From contig NC_084466.1 in NCBI RefSeq assembly GCF_027409185.1, forward strand, positions 79,048,501-79,112,500: a DNA stretch of 64,000 nucleotides, read 5' to 3'. This DNA is from Cynocephalus volans (taxonomy: Eukaryota > Chordata > Mammalia > Dermoptera > Cynocephalidae). Of this stretch, positions 49,215-60,101 are shown one piece after another (position 1 is the first letter of the stretch; every line of letters begins with the position of its first letter). The position numbers and the translations under genes were made by a program. The notes under the pieces are model-generated. The model was not told the origin of the DNA and did not search any database. It saw only the letters and a program-made list of their open reading frames with translations.

Positions 49215-49639
49215 ATCTAACTAGATGACGTCCTCTGGGCCCCTTGCTCTTCTGGGAAAGGCCAATGGCATTTCCCCTGCAGGTGGCCTGGGGCAGGGTG
49301 GGAGGACTCAATTCTCAGGAAATGAGTGTTGGGTCCTGCCCCCCAAGTGACCACCACCCTAGAGGGCATGGTGGAGGCTGGGGCAGGCTGGGGGTTGGTG
49401 GGGGTTAGATAGCCTGGGCTCTAAAGAGAGAACAAGGCCAGCAGGAAATACCCATGGGAGCACAAGGTGGGAAGTAAACCTAGAGACTCTGGCCTCACCT
49501 CTGGGCCCACTGGCGATTAGTGAAGCAGCAGATGGCCACCCAAGTCTTTAGGGAGGTGAGGCAGGAAACATTTAGGTCTGGGCCTGGGGATCAAGCAGAG
49601 CTTTTTGGTTGTGTCCCCCACACAGTTCACAGTTCTGTC
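49215..49639. other. Nothing recognised
   Basis: GC-rich segment (about 49225-49560) with no nameable repeat and no supported exon. Confidence 0.5.
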
Positions 49640-50169
49640 TCACACAGCTGTCTCACACACTCACAGCTCTCTCTCTCTCTCTCTCACAGCTCTCTCTCTT
49701 ACACACACATAGCTTTCCATCTCACACACACACTCACAGTTCTCTATCACAAACACACAAACACTGCTCTCTATCGCAGACACACTGACAGCTCTCTATC
49801 ACACACACATTCATAGCTCTCTATCACACACACTGACAGCTCTCTATCAAACACACTGACAGCTCTCTATCACACACACACACAGCTCTCTATCACACAC
49901 ACACTCACAGCTCTCTATCACACACACACACTCACAGCTCTCTATCTCACACACACTCACAGCTCTCTATCACACACACACACTCACAGCTCTCTATCAC
50001 ACACAGAACTCTCTCTCTCTCCCTCACATACACACTCACAGCTTTCTCTCTCCTCACCCCACATACACATACAGCTCTCTCTCACACACACACACTCACA
50101 GCTCTCTCTCTCTCCCCCTCTCTCACACACACTCAGAGCTCTCTATCACACACACACTCACAGCTCTAT

Positions 50170-50202
<33 letters not shown>

Positions 50203-50205
50203 CAA
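49640..50205 (+). repeat. CA/CTCTATC minisatellite
   Basis: About 12 imperfect units of gctctctatcacacacacac plus actcac, 22-26 bases each, mixed with pure CT and CA runs (for example CA at 50169-50199). On the minus strand the tract is GT/GA-rich. Frames seen through it are artefacts. Confidence 0.95.
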
Positions 50206-50504
50206 AGGGAGCACATGTGGCCTCACTGGTTAAGAACCAGGCCAGGCTGGCTGACGGGGTAAAGTCAGATGGGAAGTCTAGTGGCCCTGGAGGCCCAGGG
50301 CACCCAGCGTGGCTCCAGGATCTTCGGACTTCTGGAGAGAAATGGGAACTGGATGTGGGCTGGAGGGAGGGGCTGAGAAATTTGAGAAACTCAAGCAGGT
50401 GGGAATTCAGGGGCTTAGCTTCTGACTCTGTAGCACTTCCCAAGAGTCCCCATTTCCCCAGGAATCCTGGGATTGGAATAAATACTGATTAACCCTACGG
50501 CACC
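50206..50504. other. Nothing recognised
   Basis: GC-rich, with no domain in any frame. Confidence 0.5.
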
Positions 50505-51245
50505 TTTTACATTTACTACAGACTTTCACCCACATGGTGATGAATTACTATTCCTATTGTCAGATGAGAAAACAGAGACTTAAACAAGTTAAAAGATTTG
50601 CTCAAGGCAATAAGGCTGTTCATTCCTTTGTTCACTTTTTTTTTTCTTTGAAATCCATTAAATGTCTCCTAAGCACTAGGCATTGTGCTGAGTGCAGTGG
50701 ACAGAAGGGGAAGCAGAAATGCACGCCAAACAAGAACTACCCTGGAGGAATGAACCAAATGCCTTTGGCACATTTGGAAGGTGGGGGTAGAGTGTCTTTG
50801 TGCCAGACTCTCTAGGCTCATCAAGTCCTCATTTTCAGCCTTCACAGTCAGGTAGCACTATTCACATAGTGTTCCATTTACTCTACTTAAAACCCTATGA
50901 AGTAGGTTGTCTCCACATCACAGATGAGGAAAACTGAAATACTCCCCCAGACCTGGTGCAGGCAAGTGGAGAAGCCACACTCACGCCCATTTTTCTGAGC
51001 TTCCACAGCCTCTTCCCCAGGAAGACTGCGGCAAAGAGAAACCCCTTCTGACATTCAACAAATGGCAGCTGTTATAACCATTGTTCCTGAATTCCTTAGC
51101 CTCAGCTTCCTCATTATGAAAATGGGTGCAATAGCACCTATCTCTCAGGGTCAATGGGAGCACTAAATGTGATAAAATATTAAAAGCACTCAGAAAAATG
51201 ACTGACATGTAAGAGGCACCCAACAAATATTGTTATATTGTTTTC
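50505..51245. mobile_element. Cluster of MIR-type remnants
   Basis: Minus-strand MIR at about 50505-50615 (atgagaaaacagagacttaa). An ancient repeat at about 50640-50760 (ctaagcactaggcattgtgc). Minus-strand MIR at about 50860-50960 (ctccacatcacagatgagga). Plus-strand MIR at about 51085-51245 (ccttagcctcagcttcctca, then acatgtaagaggcacccaac). Confidence 0.6.
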
Positions 51246-51995
51246 CTCAATAAAACACCTTGGTCTCCCAGTTAAATTCACAGATTTCCTGGATTTTAGT
51301 CTGGCTGAAATCTCTTGGTTTCTCTCTTTCACTCTCAAATTCTTTCTCATTGAGAGTGGAGGAGAAGTAACAATCCCCAGTACAGGAAGAATGAAGCTAA
51401 GTGTTGGAAAATTGGAAGAATTGGTTTTCAGCTCATCAGCTTTCATAACTGCCTTTCTCTCTTAGCTCCCTCTTTCCTGAAAATGACGTCGGAAGAATTG
51501 TCCGGATGGTTTTCCAAGTAAGATGGCAACCTCTTAATCAGTCCTATGTGAAAAAGACTGCTGGGTTTTGGTTTGACCTTCAAGAAGAGCCAGGTCTTCT
51601 TTCTGGAAGAGTGGGGAACTTCCACATACTGTTTTCCCATCTCATTGTTGCCTTTTGTGCAATGCGGAAGCGTGGGTTACGGTGGCTATGGCTGGCTTTG
51701 CCTTTTTGGAGCAGAAGAATGGTTTCTCAAAACCACCAAATAGTCACATAACTTTGAGCAATAAATGCTATTGCAAACAGGTTTTTAAATTAGAGTTGTT
51801 GGCCAAAAGGTCAACATCACATTCTGGCCAGTGACTTTATTTTCATCTTAATGGCAATGAAAACAAACCTTTAGAAGGAAATTTAACCACTTTCTCTCCA
51901 AAGATTTTTAAAACTGTTAGTCACTCTTAGAAATAACTTCATAGGCTATCTTTCCTATGTAGTAAACGGGATAGAATAGACTCGATGATCAATCG
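51246..51995. other. Unassigned; plus-strand open frame
   Basis: An 81-codon plus frame (51506-51751) precedes an AATAAA at about 51760. The text reads tacggtggctatggctggct, but I recognise no parent gene. A processed pseudogene is possible, not shown. Confidence 0.35.
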
Positions 51996-52011
51996 ACAAA
52001 TAAGAATTTTT

Positions 52012-52063
52012 GGGGGCCGAGCCCGTGGCGCACGCGGGAGAGTGTGGCGCTGGGAGCACAGCA
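52012..52063 (+). mobile_element. 3'-truncated, tail-less SINE
   Basis: A 52-base piece GGGGGCCGAGCCCGTGGCGC.. to GCTGGGAGCACAGCA matches the 5' half of the SINE at 19731. It has no B box, no right half and no A tail. Perfect 16-base direct repeats acaaataagaattttt flank it (51996-52011 and 52064-52079). Confidence 0.9.
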
Positions 52064-52079
52064 ACAAATAAGAATTTTT

Positions 52080-52189
52080 TTTAACCTCTTGGTGTCCATT
52101 GGTTTCAGTTTCTGATCACTGTCCTCCAGGGTGTCCCTCAAGTAGCAGTGAGGGCTGACTGCAAGGCTTTATCATTCTTTTACTTGCTG
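52080..52189. other. Short spacer
   Basis: Nothing recognised. Confidence 0.5.
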
Positions 52190-52335
52190 GGCATGCACAT
52201 CTTGACTCTGAATTTAGACCATGAGCCCCTTGAGGATAACACCAGGTCTCATATCTCTCAGACGCCTCTATGCATCCTGTTATGCCCATGGGAACAGCTC
52301 AAAGATATTTTCTGATTGAATGAGTCATTAGAGCT
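52190..52335 (+). mobile_element. L2 LINE 3' end
   Basis: ttagaccatgagccccttga then agatattttctgattgaatg: L2 3' end order. Confidence 0.65.
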
Positions 52336-52679
52336 TTTTCTTGGCTAGAGAGTTATCAAAGGCCTCAAGCAGGGGACTGTAATCTAGGGCTATGGTTGTC
52401 TAAGGATTTGCTGGTGGAGCCTCAGGAGATGTAAGAACTCCCTTATTTTATGCAAAAATGTCCAGCCCCCTGTGTCTCACTACTGGGCCCCAGGAAGACG
52501 AGTGTCTGCAGATTGCTGCTTGGGAAAGACAGGCCTAGACTCTGGAGATGGGGACGTGTGGCAGGAAGGAAACCCACTTGGCTGTGGATTCCAGCTGGTT
52601 TTCCTAACCTGCACAGCCATAACCTGGTAGATATTTGGGTCCTCTGTTTATTTCCATGTGTATATATCAAATGGTTCAG
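52336..52679. other. Nothing recognised
   Basis: No exon or repeat that I can support. Confidence 0.5.
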
Positions 52680-52800
52680 AACTTGGAGGGAGAGAAATGT
52701 GGTTATCAGCTCCAAACCCCAACACCTAGCACTGTGTCTCGCACATAGCAGGTGCCCATCAGTATTTTTTGAGCAAAGCAATGAAAGAATGAACCCATGA
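52680..52800 (+). mobile_element. L2 LINE 3' end
   Basis: acctagcactgtgtctcgca, then catagcaggtgcccatcagt and gagcaaagcaatgaaagaat: L2 3' end order. Confidence 0.7.
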
Positions 52801-53381
52801 TCACATAAGCTGAGAAAGAGGGCCTAGAAGCAATGGAACCAGGGCAGAAAAATTAGGGGCAATAGGGTGGGAGGATGGGGGAAAGTTTTGCAACACAATG
52901 TATAAACAGTAAGAACAGGCTCAGGTAAGGGTGTGGGGGTCGGGAGCCACAGAGGGCTGAGGATGAGGATACATAGCTGGGCGAGGTATCGAGGAGATGT
53001 GTCTACGCTGGGCTGGGGGAAACAGGCTTACTGCTGGGTGGTAACTGAAAGCAAGAGTGGGAAATGAGAGCTGCACCAGGTGGTGCAGGGCTCCGCAGGC
53101 AGAGTGTCCCTCAGGCCAGTGGTGGACGAGGAAAGGGTTCTTGAGGTGGTGGGCTGGCTTGCAAGGCAGGATTTGATGGACAGCTGCTGAGGACGTGGGC
53201 TGAGCCAAGTGAACTCCTAAGCTCCCTTCCAGCTTTAGGAATCTCTATCTGACAAGCCAGACTGGAAATCAGGCCACTCCCTTCTAACTGGGAAGTGGTC
53301 CACAACTGAGACTCCTTCAGACGATTTGCCAGGATGGCAGGGGCTTGCACTGAGTGGCCGCGGAGCACGCCCTTCACCTAC
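52801..53381. other. WD40-gene intron, nothing recognised
   Basis: GC-rich, no repeat or exon supported. Confidence 0.5.
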
Positions 53382-53547
53382 CTTCTCTATGATCTGGGAT
53401 GTCAGAAGGGCTGGGGGTGTTTAGCTTGCAGTGCCTCTGGCCTGAGATGACATTCCAAATGACAATCTCCCCATCGTAACTGGAGGTGGCAAGAAAGAAA
53501 GGTGGGCATCGGACCACACAGAGGATGTCCTCCTTCTGCCTGTGGTT
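53382..53547 (-). CDS. WDR95: WDR95-like WD40 exon (166 bp)
   Basis: The best supported exon of the minus-strand gene. Its acceptor is ctgtccctctctttctcag, then 55 open codons plus one base, then donor gtaggt. The product begins NHRQKEDILCVVRCPPFFLA and holds TSSYDGEIVIWNVISGQRH, a textbook WD40 repeat end. In WDR64 the same place reads '[30 protein letters not shown]'. WD40 proteins form beta-propellers that serve as protein scaffolds; the function of WDR95 is not established as far as I know. No stop or shift is seen in this exon. Confidence 0.78.
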
Positions 53548-54458
53548 CTGAGAAAGAGAGGGACAGAGTTAAGAAACCAAATCCCAAATCACCCATAGCT
53601 AACTTTCTTTGTTTGGTCCCTAAGACAGAGGACACAGAGGGGTTCTTCCTTCTGTGTTTGCCTGCATCAAGGGATCACCTGGAAACTCCATCCCTCCATG
53701 TAGGAGTCTCTGTGGGTCAGCCAGAGGGGTGCTACATGTCCTGGGGTCACTCTCATCTCCTCTGAAGGCCTTACCTTCCCCAGAGAAGTGTACTTCTAGG
53801 AACTTCCTTACTCACCATAGTGTTCGCAAGCAGATTATTTATTGACAAGGTGCCCTAACTGAGGAAGACACGTTGATGGAACTGGGACAAGAAAACCTAA
53901 GCAATTGCTGTAGTGGTTTGGCTTCCCAATAGCCCCAGGTCTCAATTCACAATATGGTGTCCCTTAACTCCGTCTCTACAGGGCTCCCATCTGCTCCCCT
54001 CTGTGCTAACATGCGCTGTTAAGAATTGGAATCATCTGCTCTCCTTGAAAGGAGGAATTCTGAATAAGCACCGTTACAAAAGTAAGAAATCAAAGTAGAT
54101 ATTTGAAGACCAGGACTGCAGAGTTCAAAAAGTCCCTAGCCACTATCCTGTCACCTTTCTCATTGGGAGGCAGTTGCTGTGTGAGAATTGCCTTCTCGCA
54201 GCAGTTCTGTGAAGGTATTCTTTCTCCCATGCCCTCCCATACTTGCCACAGTGTCCCTTGAGGACCTACCTATGATCACCTAAGATGCCCCTTCTGCTTG
54301 AACGCAGCTGAGAGGTGGCATTGTGAGACACTGAGAAAGAAGAGGCCCATGGCCGCCTCTCTCCACAATCCTGTGCCGCCGACACCCCCCGTGTGTGAGC
54401 TCTTACGTGTGGGCTCTTTCTTCTGTGCCCCCCACCTGCAGAATGACATTTACACACC
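53548..54458. other. WD40-gene intron, nothing recognised
   Basis: No repeat or exon that I can support. Confidence 0.5.
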
Positions 54459-54813
54459 CGTTAGGGACTGAATGTTCGTTGTCCCCCAATTCCCATGTTG
54501 AAGCTCTAACCTCCAATGTGATTGTATTTGGAGATGGGGCCTTTGGGAGATAATTAGATTTCCATGAAGTCATGAGGGTGGAACCCCCCATGGGAATAGT
54601 GCTCTTATAAGGAGAGACACCAGAGAGCCATGTGAGGACACAGAAAGCCTCTTCTGCCATCTACAAGCCAGGAAAAGGATCCTCACCAGAACCCGACCAT
54701 GCTGCACCCTAATCCCTGATTTCCAGCTCCAGAACTGTGAGAAACAAATTTCTGGTGTTTAAGACATCCAGTCTGTGGTATTTTATTATGGCAGCCGGAG
54801 CCACCTAAGACAA
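54459..54813 (+). mobile_element. Solo MaLR LTR (MLT1/MST type)
   Basis: cgttagggactgaatgttcg, then catgttgaagctctaacctc, gtgctcttataaggagagac and ccatgctgcaccctaatccc, ending tattatggcagccggagcca. It is a complete solo LTR. Confidence 0.9.
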
Positions 54814-54839
54814 TACCTTAGCATGACTTCCAAGCTCTA

Positions 54840-55290
54840 ATTTAATTCTCTGGCCTTTTTCCTCCTGTTCCCGATGCTCTGGCTGCTCAGACTTTCCGTG
54901 GTCCTTCCAAACAGCGTCCTCACCGTGCACCCAGGCTTTGCCTCCCTACCCGCACCCCCCCATCTTGTCTTCCTGGAAAAATCCTAGTAATCTTTTAATG
55001 CCCATTTGATGTTAGAGCCGTCAGTGTTTCCCACCTATGCACTTCTCCAGCATTTTATAGATTATTATGGCACTTCAAAAAGTTCATGGAACGATTTGTA
55101 TTATCTCCTAATTCTATTTTTTCAAACTTTAATAATCTGTCATATTATTAAATAAATGATTATTATTTTCTCCGTTGTTTATCTCCTCATCAGTCTGTGA
55201 TTCTCAAAGCCAGGAATCACATTTTACCCATGTCCATGTCTTCTGTGCCTGTCTACTGAGGTTGGCACTGCATAAGAGCTCACATGTGCT
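54840..55290 (+). mobile_element. L2 LINE fragment
   Basis: Pyrimidine-rich ctctggcctttttcctcctg, then tgcacttctccagcatttta and tctgtgattctcaaagccag: a long diverged L2 3' region with an AT-rich insert at 55070-55180. Confidence 0.6.
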
Positions 55291-55379
55291 GAGCCGAGTT
55301 GAACGACCACGTGCTTCTCTGACTCAGGCATGACTTCTGCCCTTGCAACGGCCATGGCTTCCATGGGACACCTTCTGCA

Positions 55380-55625
55380 TGACTTTGTTCTTTCACTCAA
55401 CATCTGCTAGACTGCAAGCCCCATGAGGGCAGGGACGTGCCTGGTTCTCTCATCTTCAGTGAACAACACACACTTGGTTCACAATAGGCATTTAAGAGAT
55501 GCTAGTTGAGTGAAAATATATTTACTGGGCAACTGCCATAAACCGGGCACTGGGCTAGATCCTGAGAATACCACAGTGAAAAGACAGACAAGGTCTGTCT
55601 TCATGCAGTGTGTGTTCTAGTGACT
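55380..55625 (+). mobile_element. L2 3' end and adjoining ancient repeat
   Basis: L2 (about 55380-55512): tagactgcaagccccatgag, ggcatttaagagatgctagt. It is followed by an old repeat with aaaccgggcactgggctaga and aaggtctgtcttcatgcagt (about 55512-55625). Confidence 0.65.
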
Positions 55626-55864
55626 TGTACCTTGAGTATTTATAGGGGGCATAAGGCAGAGTGGGGTGGTGGCAGGCAGCTGGGCCCAGTGACATTGCAT
55701 TGACACTCGTCTTACCGGCTTGACATCCAGACAATTTTGAGGGAGGTCATTTAGTCCCAGGAGGCTATGGAAAGTTGGGGGAATTTTGAGTCCTAATAGG
55801 AACCACAAGCAGCCCCCTGGCTGTGGGCCCCTAACAAGCCACAGGGCAGCAGGGATGTCATCAC
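55626..55864. other. WD40-gene intron, nothing recognised
   Basis: No repeat assigned. Confidence 0.45.
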
Positions 55865-55944
55865 CTAGGTTCTCTGGCTCTCCGAGGCTGGCACAGTGAA
55901 TACACACAGTTAGGCCACCAAGCACAAGCATGAAGTGGATGTTT
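55865..55944 (-). CDS. Doubtful WD40-gene exon candidate
   Basis: On the minus strand, acceptor gtttcctcaaag and donor gtgatg frame 80 open bases with NIHFMLVLGGLTVCIHC. The hydrophobic strand-turn-strand pattern and its place between the exons at 59.5 and 53.4 kb fit the WDR64 segment 'KILVTGWERAITVF'. Similarity is weak, so this may be chance. Confidence 0.2.
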
Positions 55945-58324
55945 CTTTGAGGAAACTCACACCCACCATGTCCTGAGCTGCCCCCCTGCACTTCAGGACT
56001 CCTGGCCAGACTCAGGGAGAGCTGCATAAACTCTGCTCCTCATGCTCCAGCCAGAACAGGGGGCCGTCACTCTTTCCAGAGAGAAAGTGGCTGCCTGGAG
56101 CTCAGTGCTCCTGGGTCTACCTGGACCCAATCACGAATCCTGCCATAGCAGATGCTTCTGAGAGGCTGTGGCCACCTGAGTAAGGCCCAGGAGACTCTGG
56201 GGGATCCCCTGGAGTGGAGGAGACCCTCATCATGTGCCACTGTGTGGGTTGAGAGCCAGACAATGGACCAGGGCTCACCAGATCATCCTGCCAGCCTGGC
56301 TGTGGCTTCCAGAAGTGATGAAAGTTACATGGTGCATCCTGTATCCAAAGCCAAAGAGAAGACATTGTGTAAGCAACAAAATGAGCTGCCAACACATCTG
56401 CAACTTCAGAGAGAAGGCGTTGGCACATTTTATAACCCTACCCCTCACCCCACCAGTGATGCAGATTTTTGAAATGTCAAAGCAAATTCCCCTAGTGCCA
56501 GTGGGAATAAAAAGCGATCCACTCCTGACGTTTGGGTGATTGCATTTCAGCAAATCATATGTCAACTGACAAGCTCTCCTCAGATATCTGCATAGCTTCA
56601 CCTTCATAATAAGACCCATACCCGTTGCATGCGCTAAAACCAAAGCCATTAGCCCAGGAACCTGTAATACCAAAGGACAAATTCAATGCCCAGAATTCTC
56701 AGGTAGTGATCTCTCAAATTATTCTGAGGATGTGAGGTGTAGGCTGTGAAATACAGTGCACTTTCAAATGAATAAAGAACTCACAATGTTTAAAGACATT
56801 TGGAATTCCATGACCACCCAGCATAGCAAGCAGGGGAAATAAAATGCCACAGGTAGATTTAAAACTTGGTTTTAGTCAGCACTTCCAAATTCCCCCTTCT
56901 CTTACCCCCCTTCCCCCTCTATAAACCATAAAAAAAGAATTTTATTTCTGTAGAGCTGTCTGTGGATGACATTTTCTTTCCTTTTTCCATTTAGAGATGG
57001 ACAAGGGCATAAAGACCAGCACAGGAGGTAAAAGGAGGGACTAAAGGCTGTACAACTGACAGACAGGTTAACCTTCATCTGGGAGTGAGGGCACGAGAGA
57101 TTCAGCTGGAAGATTCTGAGGGCTGGGAAGGAGGGACCACAAACAGCCTGCAGGAAAGCTAGGAAACCTGGGCCAGATGTGAGAGGCCAGGTGAAGCGCT
57201 GCAGGTGTTTGTGCCCAGGCTGGTTTGGAGTCCTGGGGAGGCCCTCCCTGGCCCTGGTGGCTTTCCTAGCTAGCACTTATTCCCATGGGAGGCAACTAGA
57301 TGGAAGAAACTGGAACAAATGAGGTGAAAAGGTTTTTAAAGGAAATAGGGAAGGAAAGATGGGAGGAATAAGGGAAGCAGGGAGGGAGGGGGGAAACTCT
57401 TCTGTCTATGCCATAACCCGATGTGCACCAGATCTAGCAAAGGCACAAAGAATCTCTCCAGAATCTATTTTTAAAAGAAAAAGAATCAACAGAGAGAGAG
57501 AAGAGATCAATCTGAAAGAGGGTTTTGAAATATTGTGTTGTACATTTCACTTACAAAATACACCTTTATTCTTCTGTCCCATCCAACAACGATGATACAC
57601 CTAGAATAATACAATTTTACATTTTCATAGTTAAGCTTTTCATCTGTTGAATTTTTGCGTGCATTTAATATTGTGGTTTAACTTTACCGTATCCTTGTGA
57701 TAAACGAAGACAGCAAGAACATAATCTCTTCTGCTTTTTTATGAAGAGGAAGATAAAATGTGATTTGATTCATTAGGATCAGTGTTTTAACTGGTGCTTA
57801 AAAGATTGGGAAACAGAAACAGGACATCCCATAGTTTCCGAGGTCTACAGATGCTACTCCATGAGTAGCTGCCTTCCTGAGGATTACCTGTTGCTAAGAG
57901 CATCGTCAAACCCGGGAGGCAAGGGCGTGAGCAGAAACTGACCAAGAACGACTTTCACCCTTTTAGTGTGCAGGAGGGAATTTACTGGATTTTTGTTCTT
58001 TGACTTATGGCTGCTGAATTTAATTACTCCTGTCTCTGATTTTTTTTTTTTTTAAATAAAGCATTTGGTGGAGAGATACAATGCTTCCTAGCTCTATTTC
58101 TAAGCAGTTGTCAAGATGTGCAGATAATTGCTTTCAATATTCTGGAAGAGCCTAGTTATGTAAATTATGACCAGGGAACAACCAGGGTCCTTGGGAATAC
58201 TTTGACACATTTTCTTCTGGAAAATTCCCTTCACTTGATATTGTCCTCCAGGACAAACTTTGTATCAAAAGAGATGCCCCACTAAATACAACTCCTCTTA
58301 TATCCAACCCGAATGTAACTCACT
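55945..58324. other. WD40-gene intron, mostly unassigned
   Basis: Several small open stretches with splice-like borders occur on the minus strand (for example 56277-56337, MHHVTFITSGSHSQAGRMIW), but none is convincing. A purine-rich patch lies at 57350-57392 and T/A runs at 58039-58055. Confidence 0.45.
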
Positions 58325-58440
58325 TATTTTGGTTCACTTCTAGAAGGTACAATCTAAGTAGGTTCACTTCTAAGTATGTACAATTAGTAGGTTCACAATT
58401 AGAAGGTTCACTTCTAAGTAGGTACAATCATGATTTCACT
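58325..58440 (+). repeat. Imperfect tandem repeat
   Basis: Variants of ggttcacttctaagtaggta plus caat occur about four times, some shortened (gtaggttcacaattagaagg). Confidence 0.8.
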
Positions 58441-59445
58441 TTGTTTTTCATCTAGAAAGATTACAACACTGTCATCTTATATTGAACATTTTTCTTTATC
58501 AGTTCTTGAACCAGCTTACATGACTGATGGTTGGGGAAATGTCAGTACTTACTTTCTAGTTTTCAGACCACAGTAGGTTCTTTCAAGTCATTGAAGCATT
58601 GCTGATTTACTGCCCCCTCACTGCCCTACATTGCTGGTTCCACCCTTGCTATGCCATGGGAAGAGGCTCAGCTTCCCCAGATAGGACCCGAATAGTGCCT
58701 GGCACTCACTGGTTGAGCAGATGGACAAAGGAAAGGCAGAACTAGGAAACAAACTCAGGAATTTTGCTTCATGACCTGGAGTAATTTTTGTCTCTTTTAC
58801 TTCGACTTCTTTTGTCCTCTGATGATAGCTGGAGAATGATTGTGTCTTGTCTTCCCTGCAGGAATTTTGCAGGCCAGAATCAGAGAAATGTTGCCAAGAA
58901 GAGACACAGCAAATGAGTGAATGCGGTGAGCAGCCTCTAAAAAAATCACAGTAACAACAAAGGAGACTCGTTTTTAGTTTATTAATCTAGATTTTGACTT
59001 ATGTGATGTTTAAAGTGTTTAGAAAGTTATCTCTTTTAAGAAAGCAGGTAAATACCATGTAGTGAAGGAACAGATGCATGAGGATAGATGGAGCAGACAC
59101 ATATCTGTAAATTGCATCCCTACTAAATGCAATTTTGGAGTCATTAGGTAAAATGAAATGCCAGAGAAGAAGGACACCGGGTGTTACACACATCCTAGAT
59201 TCTCAGTCACTTGATTTTTTTTCACATTTACCACAAATGCCTAATCTTGCATCAATATTTTGTGGAGACTACCAAGTAGAAAGTGGCTTGCTGTGTTTCA
59301 GGGTATACAGGCAACACCCATTGTTATAGCTCCGTATTTTCAGGCAGCCATCTCTGTCCCCATAACTAGCCCAGGAAAGGAGTGTCCCCTGAGGATGGCA
59401 TAGCAGGAATCACCCCCCGAATGTTAGAGACACTGGAGAAGGCAC
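58441..59445. other. WD40-gene intron, nothing recognised
   Basis: AT-rich, no repeat assigned. Confidence 0.5.
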
Positions 59446-59555
59446 GTATTTTCTTCTGCTGGAGTCAAGGTCAGACAAGTGATCCCAGCATTGCCATGAG
59501 TCCCAATAAATTCAGACAGCTGTCTTCCCCTTTCAAAGTGCCATACTTTCACCAC
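59446..59555 (-). CDS. WDR95: WDR95-like WD40 exon (early repeat)
   Basis: On the minus strand, after acceptor ttcctgatacag the frame reads VVKVWHFERGRQLSEFIGTH then GNAGITCLTLTPAEENT. WDR64 has '[39 protein letters not shown]' at this place, a clear match over CHGNA-type residues. The donor (AATAC then gtgcct) is weak, but it falls where the WDR64 alignment expects an exon end. A stop follows soon after in the genomic frame, so the exon must end about here. Confidence 0.68.
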
Positions 59556-59705
59556 CTGTATCAGGAAGTTGAAAAAAGGTGACCTAGAAATAATGGCTAT
59601 CATGTTAAAGAGAATTTGCACTTAGAAGTCTAGTGTTACAGATATTAAAGATAAAAGCTTACCCTGAAAGTATTTATACTTCCAGTATCTGTTGCCTTAC
59701 CTGAG
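59556..59705. other. WD40-gene intron
   Basis: Nothing recognised. Confidence 0.5.
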
Positions 59706-60101
59706 TGTATTTGTTTGCTAGGGCTGTCATAACAAAGCACCACAGACTAGGTGGCTTAAACAACAAAAACTCATTGTCTCACAGTCTGGAGGTTGGAAGT
59801 CCTAGATCAAGGTGAGGGTAGGTTTTGTTCTCCTGAGGCCTCTCTCTTTGGCTTGCAGACAGACGGCCGTCTTCTTGCTGTATCCTCACATGGTCTTTCT
59901 CTTGTGCACACACATATCTTGTCCTCGCCTCCCCTTCTTGTAAGGACACAAGTCAAACTGGATTAGGGCCCACCCTAAAGGCCTCATTTTAACATAATCA
60001 CCTCTTTAAAGGCCATTTCTCCAAATATAGTCACATTCTGAGGTGCTGGGGGTTAGGTCTGCAACATACCACTTGGAGGGTACACAATGCAGCCCATAAC
60101 A
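59706..60101 (-). mobile_element. Solo MaLR LTR (MLT1 type)
   Basis: tgtatttgtttgctagggct at the left end, then cagtctggaggttggaagtc, caaactggattagggcccac, gaggtgctgggggttaggtc and acaatgcagcccataaca. A well kept LTR; flanking five bases (ctgag, ctcac) do not match. Confidence 0.93.

Noticed and set aside
49640..50205. CRISPR-like array
   Set aside because: Repeats and spacers are both low-complexity CA/CT sequence in a mammalian genome; it is a minisatellite.
50123..50443. 106-codon minus-strand frame next to the minisatellite
   Set aside because: Part of it is repeat-derived (Cys-Val repeats), and the rest has no WD40 pattern or splice support.
56277..56337. Minus-strand 60-base stretch with acceptor and donor, reading MHHVTFITSGSHSQAGRMIW
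   Set aside because: It is WD-like by eye, but too short and without alignment to the expected WDR64 segment.
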